The notes below the pieces were generated by a model, which did not search any database, was not told the origin of the DNA, and saw only the letters and a list, made by a program, of their open reading frames with translations. From JBGUVL01 sp964370395 (GTDB lineage: Bacteria; Bacillota_I; Bacilli_A; Erysipelotrichales; Erysipelotrichaceae), in contig CAYJIZ010000015.1 in the NCBI GenBank assembly GCA_964370395.1, positions 1 to 63,785 on the forward strand: a DNA stretch of 63,785 nucleotides, written 5' to 3'. Positions within the stretch are counted from its first letter, which is position 1. Each line of letters starts with the position of its first letter. Both the position numbers and the translations under genes were made by a program. Of this stretch, positions 25,663 to 33,952 are shown in pieces.

Positions 25663-27591
25663 ATGAAAATAGTAGAACCAATTAAGGTCGGTAAGATTAC
25701 GTTAAAAAACCGTATTATGTTTCCACCTTTAACGACAGGTTACGAAGAAAGAGATGGTTCCATTAAGGAACAAAGTTTTAATTTTTATAAACGATTAGCC
25801 CAAGGGGGAAGTGGCTATATTGTGATTGGAGATGTCGCTCCAGTTAATACGGTATCACCAACACCAAAATTATTTCATGATAGCCAAATTGATGATTTCA
25901 AAAAATTAGCAGATGCTTGCCATGAATATGACTGTAAATTAGGAGTACAAATTTTTTATCCAGATTATGATGTTCCAGCACTAATGGAATTTTTCATCAA
26001 AAAGGATATGGATGGAGCAAGAAAAAAACTTCATTATGATACATTGCATTTCATCGATGAAGTGAGCAAAGAACATTTGCGTGATGTAGTGGAAAAGATT
26101 GGAGCATGTGCAAAACGTGCTGCGCAAGCGGGAGTAGACGTAATCCAAGTACATGGGGATCGTTTGGTTGGTTCGCTAACATCAACTATTTTAAACCATC
26201 GTAGTGACAAGTACGGAGGCTGTTTAGAAAATCGTGTTCGCTTTGCTTTAGAAGTAGTGAAAACGATCAAAGAAAATGCACCAGATTTGTGTTTGGATTA
26301 TAAATTACCAATTATCAGTACAAACCCAGTAAGAGGAAAAGGTGGTTTGTTTATTGAAGAAGCATTAATTTTTGCGAAGATGTTAGAAGAAGCAGGGGTA
26401 GACATGTTGCATGTAGCACAAGCAAACCATACTGGGAATATGGGAGATACAATACCAGCTATGGGTTGTCAACCATACACATTCTTTATGGATTATGCTA
26501 AACAAGTACGCGATGTAGTAAGCATTCCTGTTTCGACTGTAGGACGTATTGTCAATGCTCAAAATGCGAAATCATTAATTGAAAATGATGTCGTTGATAT
26601 TGTTGCGTTAGGGCGTTCACTGTTGACTGATCCAGACTTTGCGAATAAAATCATCGAAGGAAAAGACGATGAAATTCGTTTGTGTATGATGTGTAATAAG
26701 GGATGTACAGATAATATTCAAAATCGTAAATTCTTAAGTTGTGTGTTGAATGCGGAAAATGGATATGAATACAAACGTCAAATCGTGCCTGCTGAAAGCA
26801 AGAAGAAAGTAGCGATTATCGGTGGAGGTCCAGCTGGTTTGGAAGCAGCAAGAGTTGCGAAACTAAGAGGACATGATGTGACATTGTATGAGAAACAAAC
26901 GCGTTTAGGGGGACAATTAAACCTTGCTTGTGTTCCACCAAGAAAAATGGAAATGATTCGTGCAACGAATTACTTAACACATATGGTAAACAAATTAGAT
27001 GTTACGCTACAGTTAGGTAGGGAAGTAAACGAAGAAATGATAGTAAAAGAAGGATTTGATGAAGTCATTGTCGCAGTGGGAGCGAGCAATGCGAAACCAC
27101 CAATCAAAGGAAGCGACAAATTACATGTTTTGGATGCATGGGAAGTGTTAGATCAAAAACAAATTTGTAGTGGTAATGTGGTTGTGATTGGAGGAGGATT
27201 AGTCGGTGCTGAAACAGCTGAGTATTTGGCACAGATGGGCTGTCATGTTAGCATTGTGGAAATGCTAGACAAGATTGCGAAAGAAGAATCCAATACGGTA
27301 TTACCTAGCATGTTAGAAGATTTTGAAAAACATGGAGTCAAACAATATGTGAATACAACAGTACAAGAAATTGATGCGACAGCAGTGAAATGCATTGATT
27401 CAGAACAAAAAGAAATATCCTTGCCTTGTGACTATGTTGTAGTAGCAACAGGGGCAAAAGCAAATGACTTTAAAACAAGCGTACTACAAGAAAACAATGT
27501 GAAAGTCACATTCGTAGGGGATTGTAACCAACAAGCATCAACAATCGATAATGCGATTGAACAAGGTTATTTAGCTGCCATTGAAATATAA
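25663..27591 (+). CDS. FadH/BaiCD-type NADH:flavin oxidoreductase (OYE + FeS + FAD)
   Basis: 642 residues in three parts. An Old-Yellow-Enzyme barrel comes first (1-340; KNRIMFPPL, VHGDRLVGS, RSDKYGG, LGRSLLTDP). A 4Fe-4S Cys set follows in CMMCNKGCTDN...C (C-x2-C-x3-C-x11-C, about 343-363). The FAD/NAD domain has VAIIGGGPAGLEAA and VVIGGGLVGAETAEYL. Reduces conjugated C=C bonds (2,4-dienoyl-CoA, enoates; some relatives act on bile acids). Substrate undetermined. Preceded by an AraC regulator and its own AAGGAGAG site. Confidence 0.85.
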   Translation: MKIVEPIKVGKITLKNRIMFPPLTTGYEERDGSIKEQSFNFYKRLAQGGSGYIVIGDVAPVNTVSPTPKLFHDSQIDDFKKLADACHEYDCKLGVQIFYPDYDVPALMEFFIKKDMDGARKKLHYDTLHFIDEVSKEHLRDVVEKIGACAKRAAQAGVDVIQVHGDRLVGSLTSTILNHRSDKYGGCLENRVRFALEVVKTIKENAPDLCLDYKLPIISTNPVRGKGGLFIEEALIFAKMLEEAGVDMLHVAQANHTGNMGDTIPAMGCQPYTFFMDYAKQVRDVVSIPVSTVGRIVNAQNAKSLIENDVVDIVALGRSLLTDPDFANKIIEGKDDEIRLCMMCNKGCTDNIQNRKFLSCVLNAENGYEYKRQIVPAESKKKVAIIGGGPAGLEAARVAKLRGHDVTLYEKQTRLGGQLNLACVPPRKMEMIRATNYLTHMVNKLDVTLQLGREVNEEMIVKEGFDEVIVAVGASNAKPPIKGSDKLHVLDAWEVLDQKQICSGNVVVIGGGLVGAETAEYLAQMGCHVSIVEMLDKIAKEESNTVLPSMLEDFEKHGVKQYVNTTVQEIDATAVKCIDSEQKEISLPCDYVVVATGAKANDFKTSVLQENNVKVTFVGDCNQQASTIDNAIEQGYLAAIEI

Positions 27592-27595
27592 AAAG

Positions 27596-27619
27596 AAAAA
27601 CCAACGTAAGTTGGTTTTT
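27596..27619. terminator. bidirectional terminator
   Basis: AAAAACCAAC-GTAA-GTTGGTTTTT perfect stem between two convergent genes. Confidence 0.92.
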
Positions 27620-28314
27620 TAATCGATAATTTCTCCATCACAGCTAATTGTGTATACCTGCCATGGAATGAATTTACCACTATTTTGAATAGCTTGTTTT
27701 GCCATATGTTCAATTCCCCCACAACATGGTACTTCCATACGTACAATACTAACACTCTTGATATCATTGTTTTTAATAATTTCGCATAACTTATGGCTGT
27801 AATCTTCCTCATCCAGTTTTGGACAACCGATTACAGTTACATGGTTGCGAATGAATTTGTTATGGAAATCACCATAAGCAAAGGCACTGCAATCTGCTGC
27901 AATCAATAAGTGAGCTTGATCAAAATAAGCAGCATTGGTTGGAACTAGTTTTATTTGCACTGGCCATTGTGTCAATTGGGAATCTTTTAATCCCACATTT
28001 GCACTGATCGTAGGCTGTTTGTGTAAACTTTTTGATGCGGAACCTGGACAACCACAAGGTAGTGGTTCAGCTTGTTTCGCATCCATGTTAGCTTGTACCG
28101 CTGCTTCATCATAAGCAAGCGCTTCTCTTTGTTCAAAAGAAATGGCACCAGTAGGACAAGAAGGCAAGCAATCTCCTAATCCATCACAATAGTCATCTCG
28201 AATTAATTTGGCTTTGCCATTCACCATCGCGATGGCTCCTTCATGACAAGCAACAGCGCACGCTCCACATCCATTGCATTTTTCTTCTTCTATTTTAATA
28301 ATTTGTCGAATCAT
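27619..28314 (-). CDS. 2x[4Fe-4S] ferredoxin-domain protein with C-terminal uncharacterised domain
   Basis: 231 residues. The N terminus has two ferredoxin clusters (CNGCGACAVAC and CDGLGDCLPSC, about 14-52), then a CGCPG stretch and a C-terminal domain with LLIAADCSAFAYGDFH, VIGCPKLD and VPCCGGIEH. Such proteins commonly accompany Crp/Fnr regulators and hybrid-cluster protein in anaerobes. Here the Crp/Fnr gene is divergent, 86 bases away, and no hcp is seen. Probable electron-transfer or redox-sensing role. Confidence 0.8.
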   Translation of the reverse strand: MIRQIIKIEEEKCNGCGACAVACHEGAIAMVNGKAKLIRDDYCDGLGDCLPSCPTGAISFEQREALAYDEAAVQANMDAKQAEPLPCGCPGSASKSLHKQPTISANVGLKDSQLTQWPVQIKLVPTNAAYFDQAHLLIAADCSAFAYGDFHNKFIRNHVTVIGCPKLDEEDYSHKLCEIIKNNDIKSVSIVRMEVPCCGGIEHMAKQAIQNSGKFIPWQVYTISCDGEIID

Positions 28315-28371
28315 ATAAGTATATCCTTTCTCTTTGTAAGCATAGTATAGTAAAATAGAAATAAGAAATAT

Positions 28372-28385
28372 GTTGTAATTCCAAC
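28372..28385. promoter_or_regulatory. possible Crp/Fnr-type operator
   Basis: GTTGTAATTCCAAC, a 14-bp palindrome with one mismatch per arm, between the divergent ferredoxin and crp-like genes and directly before the crp ribosome site. Confidence 0.35.
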
Positions 28386-28400
28386 GAAAGGAGTGATTTT

Positions 28401-29045
28401 ATGCTTTTGACTTTAAAACATAACGCCATGTTTGCCAACTTTAGCGATAGTGAAATAGAACAGCTGCTTAAGGCACTACAAGCGCACCGTGTAAAATACC
28501 AGAAACAAGAACAGATTATTCAACCGCAACAAGTCTTACAAGAGTTTGGTGTTGTATTACGAGGTAGTATTTATGTTTATGATTTGGACTATGAAGGGAA
28601 TACATTATTGCTTGCAAAGTTCTCCCAAAATGAAGTGTTTGCGGAAACGTTTAGCATTGCAAAAGAAGTGGCAACGGTTTATGTGGCAAGTAATGAAGAC
28701 AGTGAAATAGTGTGGTTAAACTACCATGCATTACTTGCCTCAACAATTGAGCAAAGTTTAAAAGCACGCTTTACGCAACAATTGTTGATACGCTTTGCGA
28801 ACAAGAACTTATTTTTAACGAGTCGTTTGAATCATTTGAGTAAGAAAACGATTCGCGATAAATTGTTGTCGTACTTGTTGGAAGAGAGTGCCAAACAAAA
28901 GAGTAATGTTGTACGCATTCCTTTTGATCGTCAAAAATTAGCAGATTATTTAAGTGTTGATCGCAGTGCCTTGTCTTACGTGTTAAGCCAATTGCACAAA
29001 GAAGGGATCCTATCCTATCATAAAAATGAATTTACCCTATTATAA
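28401..29045 (+). CDS. Crp/Fnr-family regulator
   Basis: 214 residues. The cyclic-nucleotide-binding-like beta roll (about 15-110) and dimer helix are followed by a winged helix around RIPFDRQKLADYLSVDRSALSYVLSQLHKEGIL (about 168-205). There is no N-terminal Fe-S cysteine set, so it is not an oxygen-sensing FNR; HcpR-like heme/NO sensing is a possibility suggested only by the ferredoxin neighbour. Divergent from that gene. Confidence 0.85.
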   Translation: MLLTLKHNAMFANFSDSEIEQLLKALQAHRVKYQKQEQIIQPQQVLQEFGVVLRGSIYVYDLDYEGNTLLLAKFSQNEVFAETFSIAKEVATVYVASNEDSEIVWLNYHALLASTIEQSLKARFTQQLLIRFANKNLFLTSRLNHLSKKTIRDKLLSYLLEESAKQKSNVVRIPFDRQKLADYLSVDRSALSYVLSQLHKEGILSYHKNEFTLL

Positions 29046-29149
29046 TAAGTGTTTCATTGCTTTTTCAAACACTGTAATTTGTACTAAATTTAGTTTTTTT
29101 TATGGCAAAGTTTGGTATAATAGAACAGTTGTGTTTGGGAGGGTAATGT

Positions 29150-30514
29150 ATGAGAGAAAAGTTTTCATCCCGATTGGGATTTATTTTAATTAGTGCAGGA
29201 TGCGCAATTGGATTAGGTAATGTATGGCGATTTCCTTACGTTGTTGGAAAGTATGGAGGAGCGGCTTTCGTACTGATTTATTTATTTTTTCTAGTTGCGT
29301 TGGGACTGCCTATTTTAGTAATGGAATACGCAGTTGGTAGAGCTTCGCAAAAAAGTGCAGCGATGTCCTTTGATGTACTAGAACCAAAGGGTACGAAGTG
29401 GCATTTTACAAAGTATTTAGCCATTGCAGGTAACTACTTATTGATGATGTTTTATACAACGGTTGCAGGATGGATGTTGATTTATTTTGTGAAGATGGTA
29501 ACTGGTGAGTTTAATCAATTATCTAGTGAAGCAGTGGGGGCAAAGTTTAATGAAATGCTAGCGGATCCTGTTTTATTAGTATCGTTTATGGCGATTGTTA
29601 TAGTGATTGGTTTATTTGTTTGTGCCCGTGGCTTACAAAAAGGAGTCGAAAAAGTATCGAAGTTTATGATGGTTTCTTTGCTTTTGTTAATGGTTGTATT
29701 GGTATTTCGTTCCTTAACATTAGAAGGTGCGATGGATGGTGTTATCTTTTATTTAAAACCAGATTTCACAAAGATGATGGAATATGGTGCAGGAGAAGTT
29801 ATCTTTGCTGCGATGGGACAAGCATTTTTCACATTAAGTGTAGGAATTGGAGCCATTGCTATCTTTGGTAGCTACATAGGCAAAGAGCGTCGCTTAAGTG
29901 GAGAAGCGGTAAATGTTTTAGCACTTGATACTTTTGTTGCTTTGGTTGCTGGTTTAATCATCATTCCTGCTTGTTTTGCTTTTGGTGTAAACCCTGGAGA
30001 AGGACCTGGATTGGTGTTTGTCACATTACCTAATATTTTTGTGAATATGCCACTAGGACAATTATGGGGAGCACTGTTCTTCTTATTTATGAGTTTTGCA
30101 GCATTAACGACAATTATTGCTGTATTTGAAAATATTATTTCCTTTCACATGGACTTACGTGGTTGTACGCGAAAGAATGCGATTGCGGTTAATATCGTAC
30201 TTATCTTTTTATTGTCATTACCATGTGCATTAGGATTTAACGTGCTTAACTTTATTACACCATTTGGTGGAAGTTCAACAATCCAAGACTTAGAAGACTT
30301 TATTGTGAGTGATAATTTATTGCCGCTTGGTTCGTTGTTGTACGTATTGTTTTGTACTTCTCGTTATGGATGGGGATGGAAAAACTTTACAGAAGAAGCC
30401 AATACGGGGAAAGGATTACGCTTTCCTAAAAGTGTTCGTTTTTATTTAACGTATATTTTTCCTTTCATCATTATCTTTATCTTAGTGATGGGTTATATTG
30501 TAAAGTTCTTTTAG
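29150..30514 (+). CDS. sodium:neurotransmitter symporter (NSS) family transporter
   Basis: 454 residues with about 11 membrane helices. The signature SAGCAIGLGNVWRFPYVVGKYGGAAF (TM1, unwound ion/substrate site) opens the protein, and GQAFFTLSVGIGAIAIFGSY (TM6 region) is present. Family members import amino acids or related amines with Na+. Substrate not readable. Own promoter (TATAAT about 29118) and GGGAGGG site. The radical SAM gene starts 24 bases after its stop. Confidence 0.9.
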   Translation: MREKFSSRLGFILISAGCAIGLGNVWRFPYVVGKYGGAAFVLIYLFFLVALGLPILVMEYAVGRASQKSAAMSFDVLEPKGTKWHFTKYLAIAGNYLLMMFYTTVAGWMLIYFVKMVTGEFNQLSSEAVGAKFNEMLADPVLLVSFMAIVIVIGLFVCARGLQKGVEKVSKFMMVSLLLLMVVLVFRSLTLEGAMDGVIFYLKPDFTKMMEYGAGEVIFAAMGQAFFTLSVGIGAIAIFGSYIGKERRLSGEAVNVLALDTFVALVAGLIIIPACFAFGVNPGEGPGLVFVTLPNIFVNMPLGQLWGALFFLFMSFAALTTIIAVFENIISFHMDLRGCTRKNAIAVNIVLIFLLSLPCALGFNVLNFITPFGGSSTIQDLEDFIVSDNLLPLGSLLYVLFCTSRYGWGWKNFTEEANTGKGLRFPKSVRFYLTYIFPFIIIFILVMGYIVKFF

Positions 30515-30538
30515 ACTAGGAAATAAAATGAGGGTATT

Positions 30539-31372
30539 ATGAAATTAAAAAAAGTGTATATTGAAATTACAAATCATTGCAATTTAACATGTTCTTTTTG
30601 TAGTGCCAGTACCAAAAAGAAAGAAGAAATGCGTGTTGCGATGTTTGAAGATATTATAAAACAAGTAAAAAAATACACGAATAATGTATATCTGCATGTC
30701 AAAGGGGAACCTTTATTGCATACTAAGTTGCCTCAGTTATTACAGGTATGTGAAGAACAAAAGATGCGCGTAAACATTACTACGAATGGGACATTATTAA
30801 AAAAGACATACGAAACGTTACAAATGTTTTCTTGTATTAAAAAGATAAATGTATCCCTCCATTGTGAACAAGATAATCCTAATTACTTTGCGGATGTCTT
30901 TGCATGTGCGGATACATTAAGCAAAACGATGACGATTGTTTATCGATTATGGACTTTACAAAACCACCAGTTGGATGCGTATTCGCAAAACATACTCGAA
31001 TTATTAGTGAAACGATACCAATTAGAAAAAGAACAAGCCCAAGCCTTACTTGATGAGAACAATGTGAAAGTAAGCAATGGCATTTATGTGGATAAAGACA
31101 ATGAATTTGAATGGCCTTCTTTGGCTTCACCAATCCTGCAAGAAGATGGGTATTGTTATGCATTGAAAACACATATCGCAATTTTGGTTGATGGAAGTGT
31201 GGTGCCTTGTTGCTTGGATAGCGAAGGTAGTATTTTACTAGGTAACATAAAAACGCAGTCTTTGGATTCGATTATGCAAAGTGAGCGTGTATTACGTTTA
31301 AAGAAATCATTTCAAGATCGTAAGCCATGTGAGATGTTATGCAAAAAATGTAGTTTTAAACAACGCTTATAA
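30539..31372 (+). CDS. radical SAM / SPASM domain enzyme
   Basis: 277 residues. The cluster motif is EITNHCNLTCSFC (C-x3-C-x2-C, about 14-21). A GEP-like HVKGEPLLH and TTNGT belong to the SAM core. The C-terminal SPASM-type cysteines are in VVPCCLDSEG, C-x4-C and CKKCSF. SPASM enzymes usually modify peptides or proteins. The next gene (38 bases on) encodes a protein with an aromatic/Asp/Asn-rich tail that could be the substrate. Other roles, such as small-molecule chemistry, remain possible. Confidence 0.8.
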   Translation: MKLKKVYIEITNHCNLTCSFCSASTKKKEEMRVAMFEDIIKQVKKYTNNVYLHVKGEPLLHTKLPQLLQVCEEQKMRVNITTNGTLLKKTYETLQMFSCIKKINVSLHCEQDNPNYFADVFACADTLSKTMTIVYRLWTLQNHQLDAYSQNILELLVKRYQLEKEQAQALLDENNVKVSNGIYVDKDNEFEWPSLASPILQEDGYCYALKTHIAILVDGSVVPCCLDSEGSILLGNIKTQSLDSIMQSERVLRLKKSFQDRKPCEMLCKKCSFKQRL

Positions 31373-31410
31373 AAAGTCTGTTATAATAAAAGCAAAAGGG
31401 AGGGAATAGA

Positions 31411-32052
31411 ATGGTTTTTAAACAAGTAGAAAGCAGTGATTTTAGTAAATATGCGGGAATCATAAAACATTTTTATCCACATGTTTTGGAAGCGTTCCAA
31501 CAAGGACAAGGGATATTGTTTACAACAGAACGCTATCCACAAAATGATGTATTATACTTTTTGGAAGAGGAAGTATTTTTGATTGTTGAGCAATTAAAAA
31601 ACAAGAAGATGGCTTCTCAATATTTGTTATGTTATCCAGAACAATATTTAGGAAGAGAAGTAAAATTATATACAAATAATGCATTGCTGTTTGAAGTGAT
31701 TCAATTAATGCGTATGCCTAGAGAGCATGGGTATTTCCTATTTACGTATGCGGAACAAAACAAAGCGATTGTCGCTTCTGTAGACAAACAAAAAAACAAA
31801 ACACTTTATATTATTATTGCCGTTATTTTCTTAGCGACGATTGGGCGCTGTGGATTGCAAGTTGTAATTCAAAACCCATTCCGATACTGGAGTGATGATG
31901 TCGTGCATGATGAGGAGTGGAATGATTATTTCTTCAATGATGAAGAAAACAATGATTATTATGATGATTACGATAATAACTACGAAGATTACTACAATGA
32001 TCCTAGTAATGATCCAGACAGTGGGTCAGAAGAAGTTCCAGTAGGGGCATAA
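31411..32052 (+). CDS. single-pass membrane protein with Asp/Asn/Tyr-rich C-terminal tail
   Basis: 213 residues, no family recognised. A globular N part (1-130) precedes KQKNK and a membrane segment (about 132-152). The tail of about 60 residues is dominated by D, N, E, Y and W, with many aromatic-x-Asp/Asn triplets (WND, YDD, YDN, YED, YND). Positive charges before the membrane segment predict the tail outside. It directly follows the radical SAM/SPASM gene but has its own TATAAT (31382-31387) and GGGAGGG site. Confidence 0.7.
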   Translation: MVFKQVESSDFSKYAGIIKHFYPHVLEAFQQGQGILFTTERYPQNDVLYFLEEEVFLIVEQLKNKKMASQYLLCYPEQYLGREVKLYTNNALLFEVIQLMRMPREHGYFLFTYAEQNKAIVASVDKQKNKTLYIIIAVIFLATIGRCGLQVVIQNPFRYWSDDVVHDEEWNDYFFNDEENNDYYDDYDNNYEDYYNDPSNDPDSGSEEVPVGA

Positions 32053-32054
32053 AA

Positions 32055-32083
32055 GAAAAAAAGATGAGCGATCATCTTTTTTG
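32055..32083. terminator. bidirectional terminator
   Basis: AAAAAAGATGA / TCATCTTTTTT stem between convergent genes; overlaps the birA stop. Confidence 0.88.
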
Positions 32084-33034
32084 TTTGCGAATGCTTATTT
32101 CACCTGAAGATAAGGTTGTTAGACTTTTGTCTTCTTTTTGAATGATTAAATTAGCGTTTTCATCGATATCAAGTACACGAGCTTGGTAAGAGACATCTTT
32201 TTCGTGTACCATAATTGTTTTAAATAGTACATACGAATGTTCCTTATAAATCGGTAAAAAGGTATTGTCTTCAATCGTGTTATAGTAATAATAAAAATAG
32301 GATAGGATATCATGTATGATTTGATTGCGTTCTATCTTTTTATCAGAGAAGTCTTCCACACAACCAGCTACTTCCTGAATCTGTTTTGGCATCGCATAAG
32401 AATGAATGTTAATACCCATTCCAACAATCATATATTCTAAACTTGCTGTATTTAATTCTAAGCTGGCTTCACATAAGATACCAGCTATTTTTTTATCGTT
32501 TAAATAGACATCATTCACCCATTTAATCGCACACTCTAAACCATAATTTGCTTTGATTGCTTCATAGATTGCAACACTAGCACAAGCGGTTACTTTTAAA
32601 GATTGTTGGATCGACAAATTAGGTTGAAGAAAGATAGAAAGGTATATTCCACTTTGTTTTGGTGAGTGAAACTGACGACCATTGCGTCCTTTTCCTAGCG
32701 TTTGTTCGTTTGCAATGACGACATTTCCATCACGTAAATGGTTCGCTTGTTCCTTCATGTAATCGTTGGTGGAAGGAAGTTGCTCAAAAAGTTCAACGGT
32801 ATGGTAAAACGAAGGTAACCCTTCTTTGATAACATCGCTGATTAAAATATCATTGTTTGCGCAAAAGCAGTACCCCTTGTTGGTCTGTGATTCAATTTCA
32901 TAGCCTTCTTCTCTAAGCTTTTTAATATGCTTTGAAACAGCAACACGAGAAATATGCAACATTTGGGATATTTCTTCACCAGATATATAATTGTTTTTAT
33001 GCTCATTTAAGATATGCAGTATTTTATTTTTCAT
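32072..33034 (-). CDS. birA: bifunctional biotin-protein ligase / biotin operon repressor
   Basis: 320 residues. The N-terminal winged helix (ISGEEISQMLHISRVAVSKHIKKLREEGYEI, about 17-47) makes it a repressor-type BirA. The ligase core has TLGKGRNGRQFHSP (biotinyl-AMP loop) and IKWVNDVYLNDKKIAGILCEA, then a C-terminal SH3-like BPL_C. It biotinylates AccB (11.7 kb) and should bind the operator before bioY (8.6 kb). Follows the choline-kinase-like gene on the same strand by about 40 bases. Confidence 0.95.
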   Translation of the reverse strand: MKNKILHILNEHKNNYISGEEISQMLHISRVAVSKHIKKLREEGYEIESQTNKGYCFCANNDILISDVIKEGLPSFYHTVELFEQLPSTNDYMKEQANHLRDGNVVIANEQTLGKGRNGRQFHSPKQSGIYLSIFLQPNLSIQQSLKVTACASVAIYEAIKANYGLECAIKWVNDVYLNDKKIAGILCEASLELNTASLEYMIVGMGINIHSYAMPKQIQEVAGCVEDFSDKKIERNQIIHDILSYFYYYYNTIEDNTFLPIYKEHSYVLFKTIMVHEKDVSYQARVLDIDENANLIIQKEDKSLTTLSSGEISIRKQKR

Positions 33035-33072
33035 ATACCCATTATAGCAAAATACAAAAAGAATGAAACCAA

Positions 33073-33885
33073 TTATCGTTTCATTCTTAGTAAAGCATCG
33101 TATTTATCTTGGGCAATTTGTCGATATACTTGCTTATGACGTGTTTCGTACATCATCATAGCCCAGTTGCACCACAATACATTTTGAAAGACTTCCCATA
33201 AGTATAGTTGTTCTCTTTTTTCTTCGTTAAGTTCTCCAAAATAAGCATGATAGAAACGTTCTCTTAGTTCTTCATCAAAGATTTGGTTTTCGCTTAAAAA
33301 AGAAATCACATCAAATAGGGGATCATTGCTTCCTGCGTATTCGTAGTCAATTAAGTAATCTTGGTTTTCTCCATACAACAGGTTACCAGAAACCAAATCG
33401 TTATGACATAACACTTGTGGATTGTTGAAGTGTTTTACGAGTTGGATTTGTTCCTCAAATTGGGATAATGGAAACAAGGGATTGTTGACTCGTTGTTGAT
33501 ACGAGGACAGTGTCGCAAAGGGATCAAATTGGAAATCGACATTTGGTAATGCATGTAATTTCTTTAATAGTTTTGCACATCGCTCAACTTTATCTTCATA
33601 GGGGCAATCATCGTATTCATACAGATGCTCCACATATTCACTAATTTTAATCCCGTTCTCTTTGTTGAAGTAGATGGTTTTCACATCTAGCTCACGAACG
33701 ATTTTACTTACTTCGTATTCGTGTTTACGATTGCTAATATGTTCGCTGTTTTCATAAGGAACACGCATCACATATTGCTTTTCATTAACACAAAGCAAGT
33801 AATTGTGATTGGTTAATCCTTTGTCCATTTTTTCGATTGTGTAGTTTTTGGTATTAAACACTTCTTCAATTGTTTCTTTTATCAT
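33073..33885 (-). CDS. choline/ethanolamine kinase-like phosphotransferase (LicA-like)
   Basis: 270 residues from the ATG at 33885, with GGTGAT upstream; the longer frame to 33990 overlaps the divergent gene and is unlikely. APH/ChoK fold: GLTNHNYLL, YVMRVPYENSEHISNRKHEYEV, the Brenner motif CHNDLVSGNLL and metal site LIDYEYAGSNDPLFD. Phosphorylates choline or a similar amino-alcohol, possibly for teichoic-acid decoration. It could work with the LicC/PntC-like enzyme at 2.8 kb and the choline-type ABC transporter at 55.7 kb (inference). Confidence 0.82.
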   Translation of the reverse strand: MIKETIEEVFNTKNYTIEKMDKGLTNHNYLLCVNEKQYVMRVPYENSEHISNRKHEYEVSKIVRELDVKTIYFNKENGIKISEYVEHLYEYDDCPYEDKVERCAKLLKKLHALPNVDFQFDPFATLSSYQQRVNNPLFPLSQFEEQIQLVKHFNNPQVLCHNDLVSGNLLYGENQDYLIDYEYAGSNDPLFDVISFLSENQIFDEELRERFYHAYFGELNEEKREQLYLWEVFQNVLWCNWAMMMYETRHKQVYRQIAQDKYDALLRMKR

Positions 33886-33952
33886 AATATCACCATGTCC
33901 ATCATAGCATATTTTATCGTAATTTGTTAAAATATTAAAAGCGAGGTACAAG

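Noticed and set aside
28401..29045. Oxygen-sensing FNR
   Set aside because: No N-terminal cysteine cluster; only a Crp/Fnr-fold regulator can be claimed.
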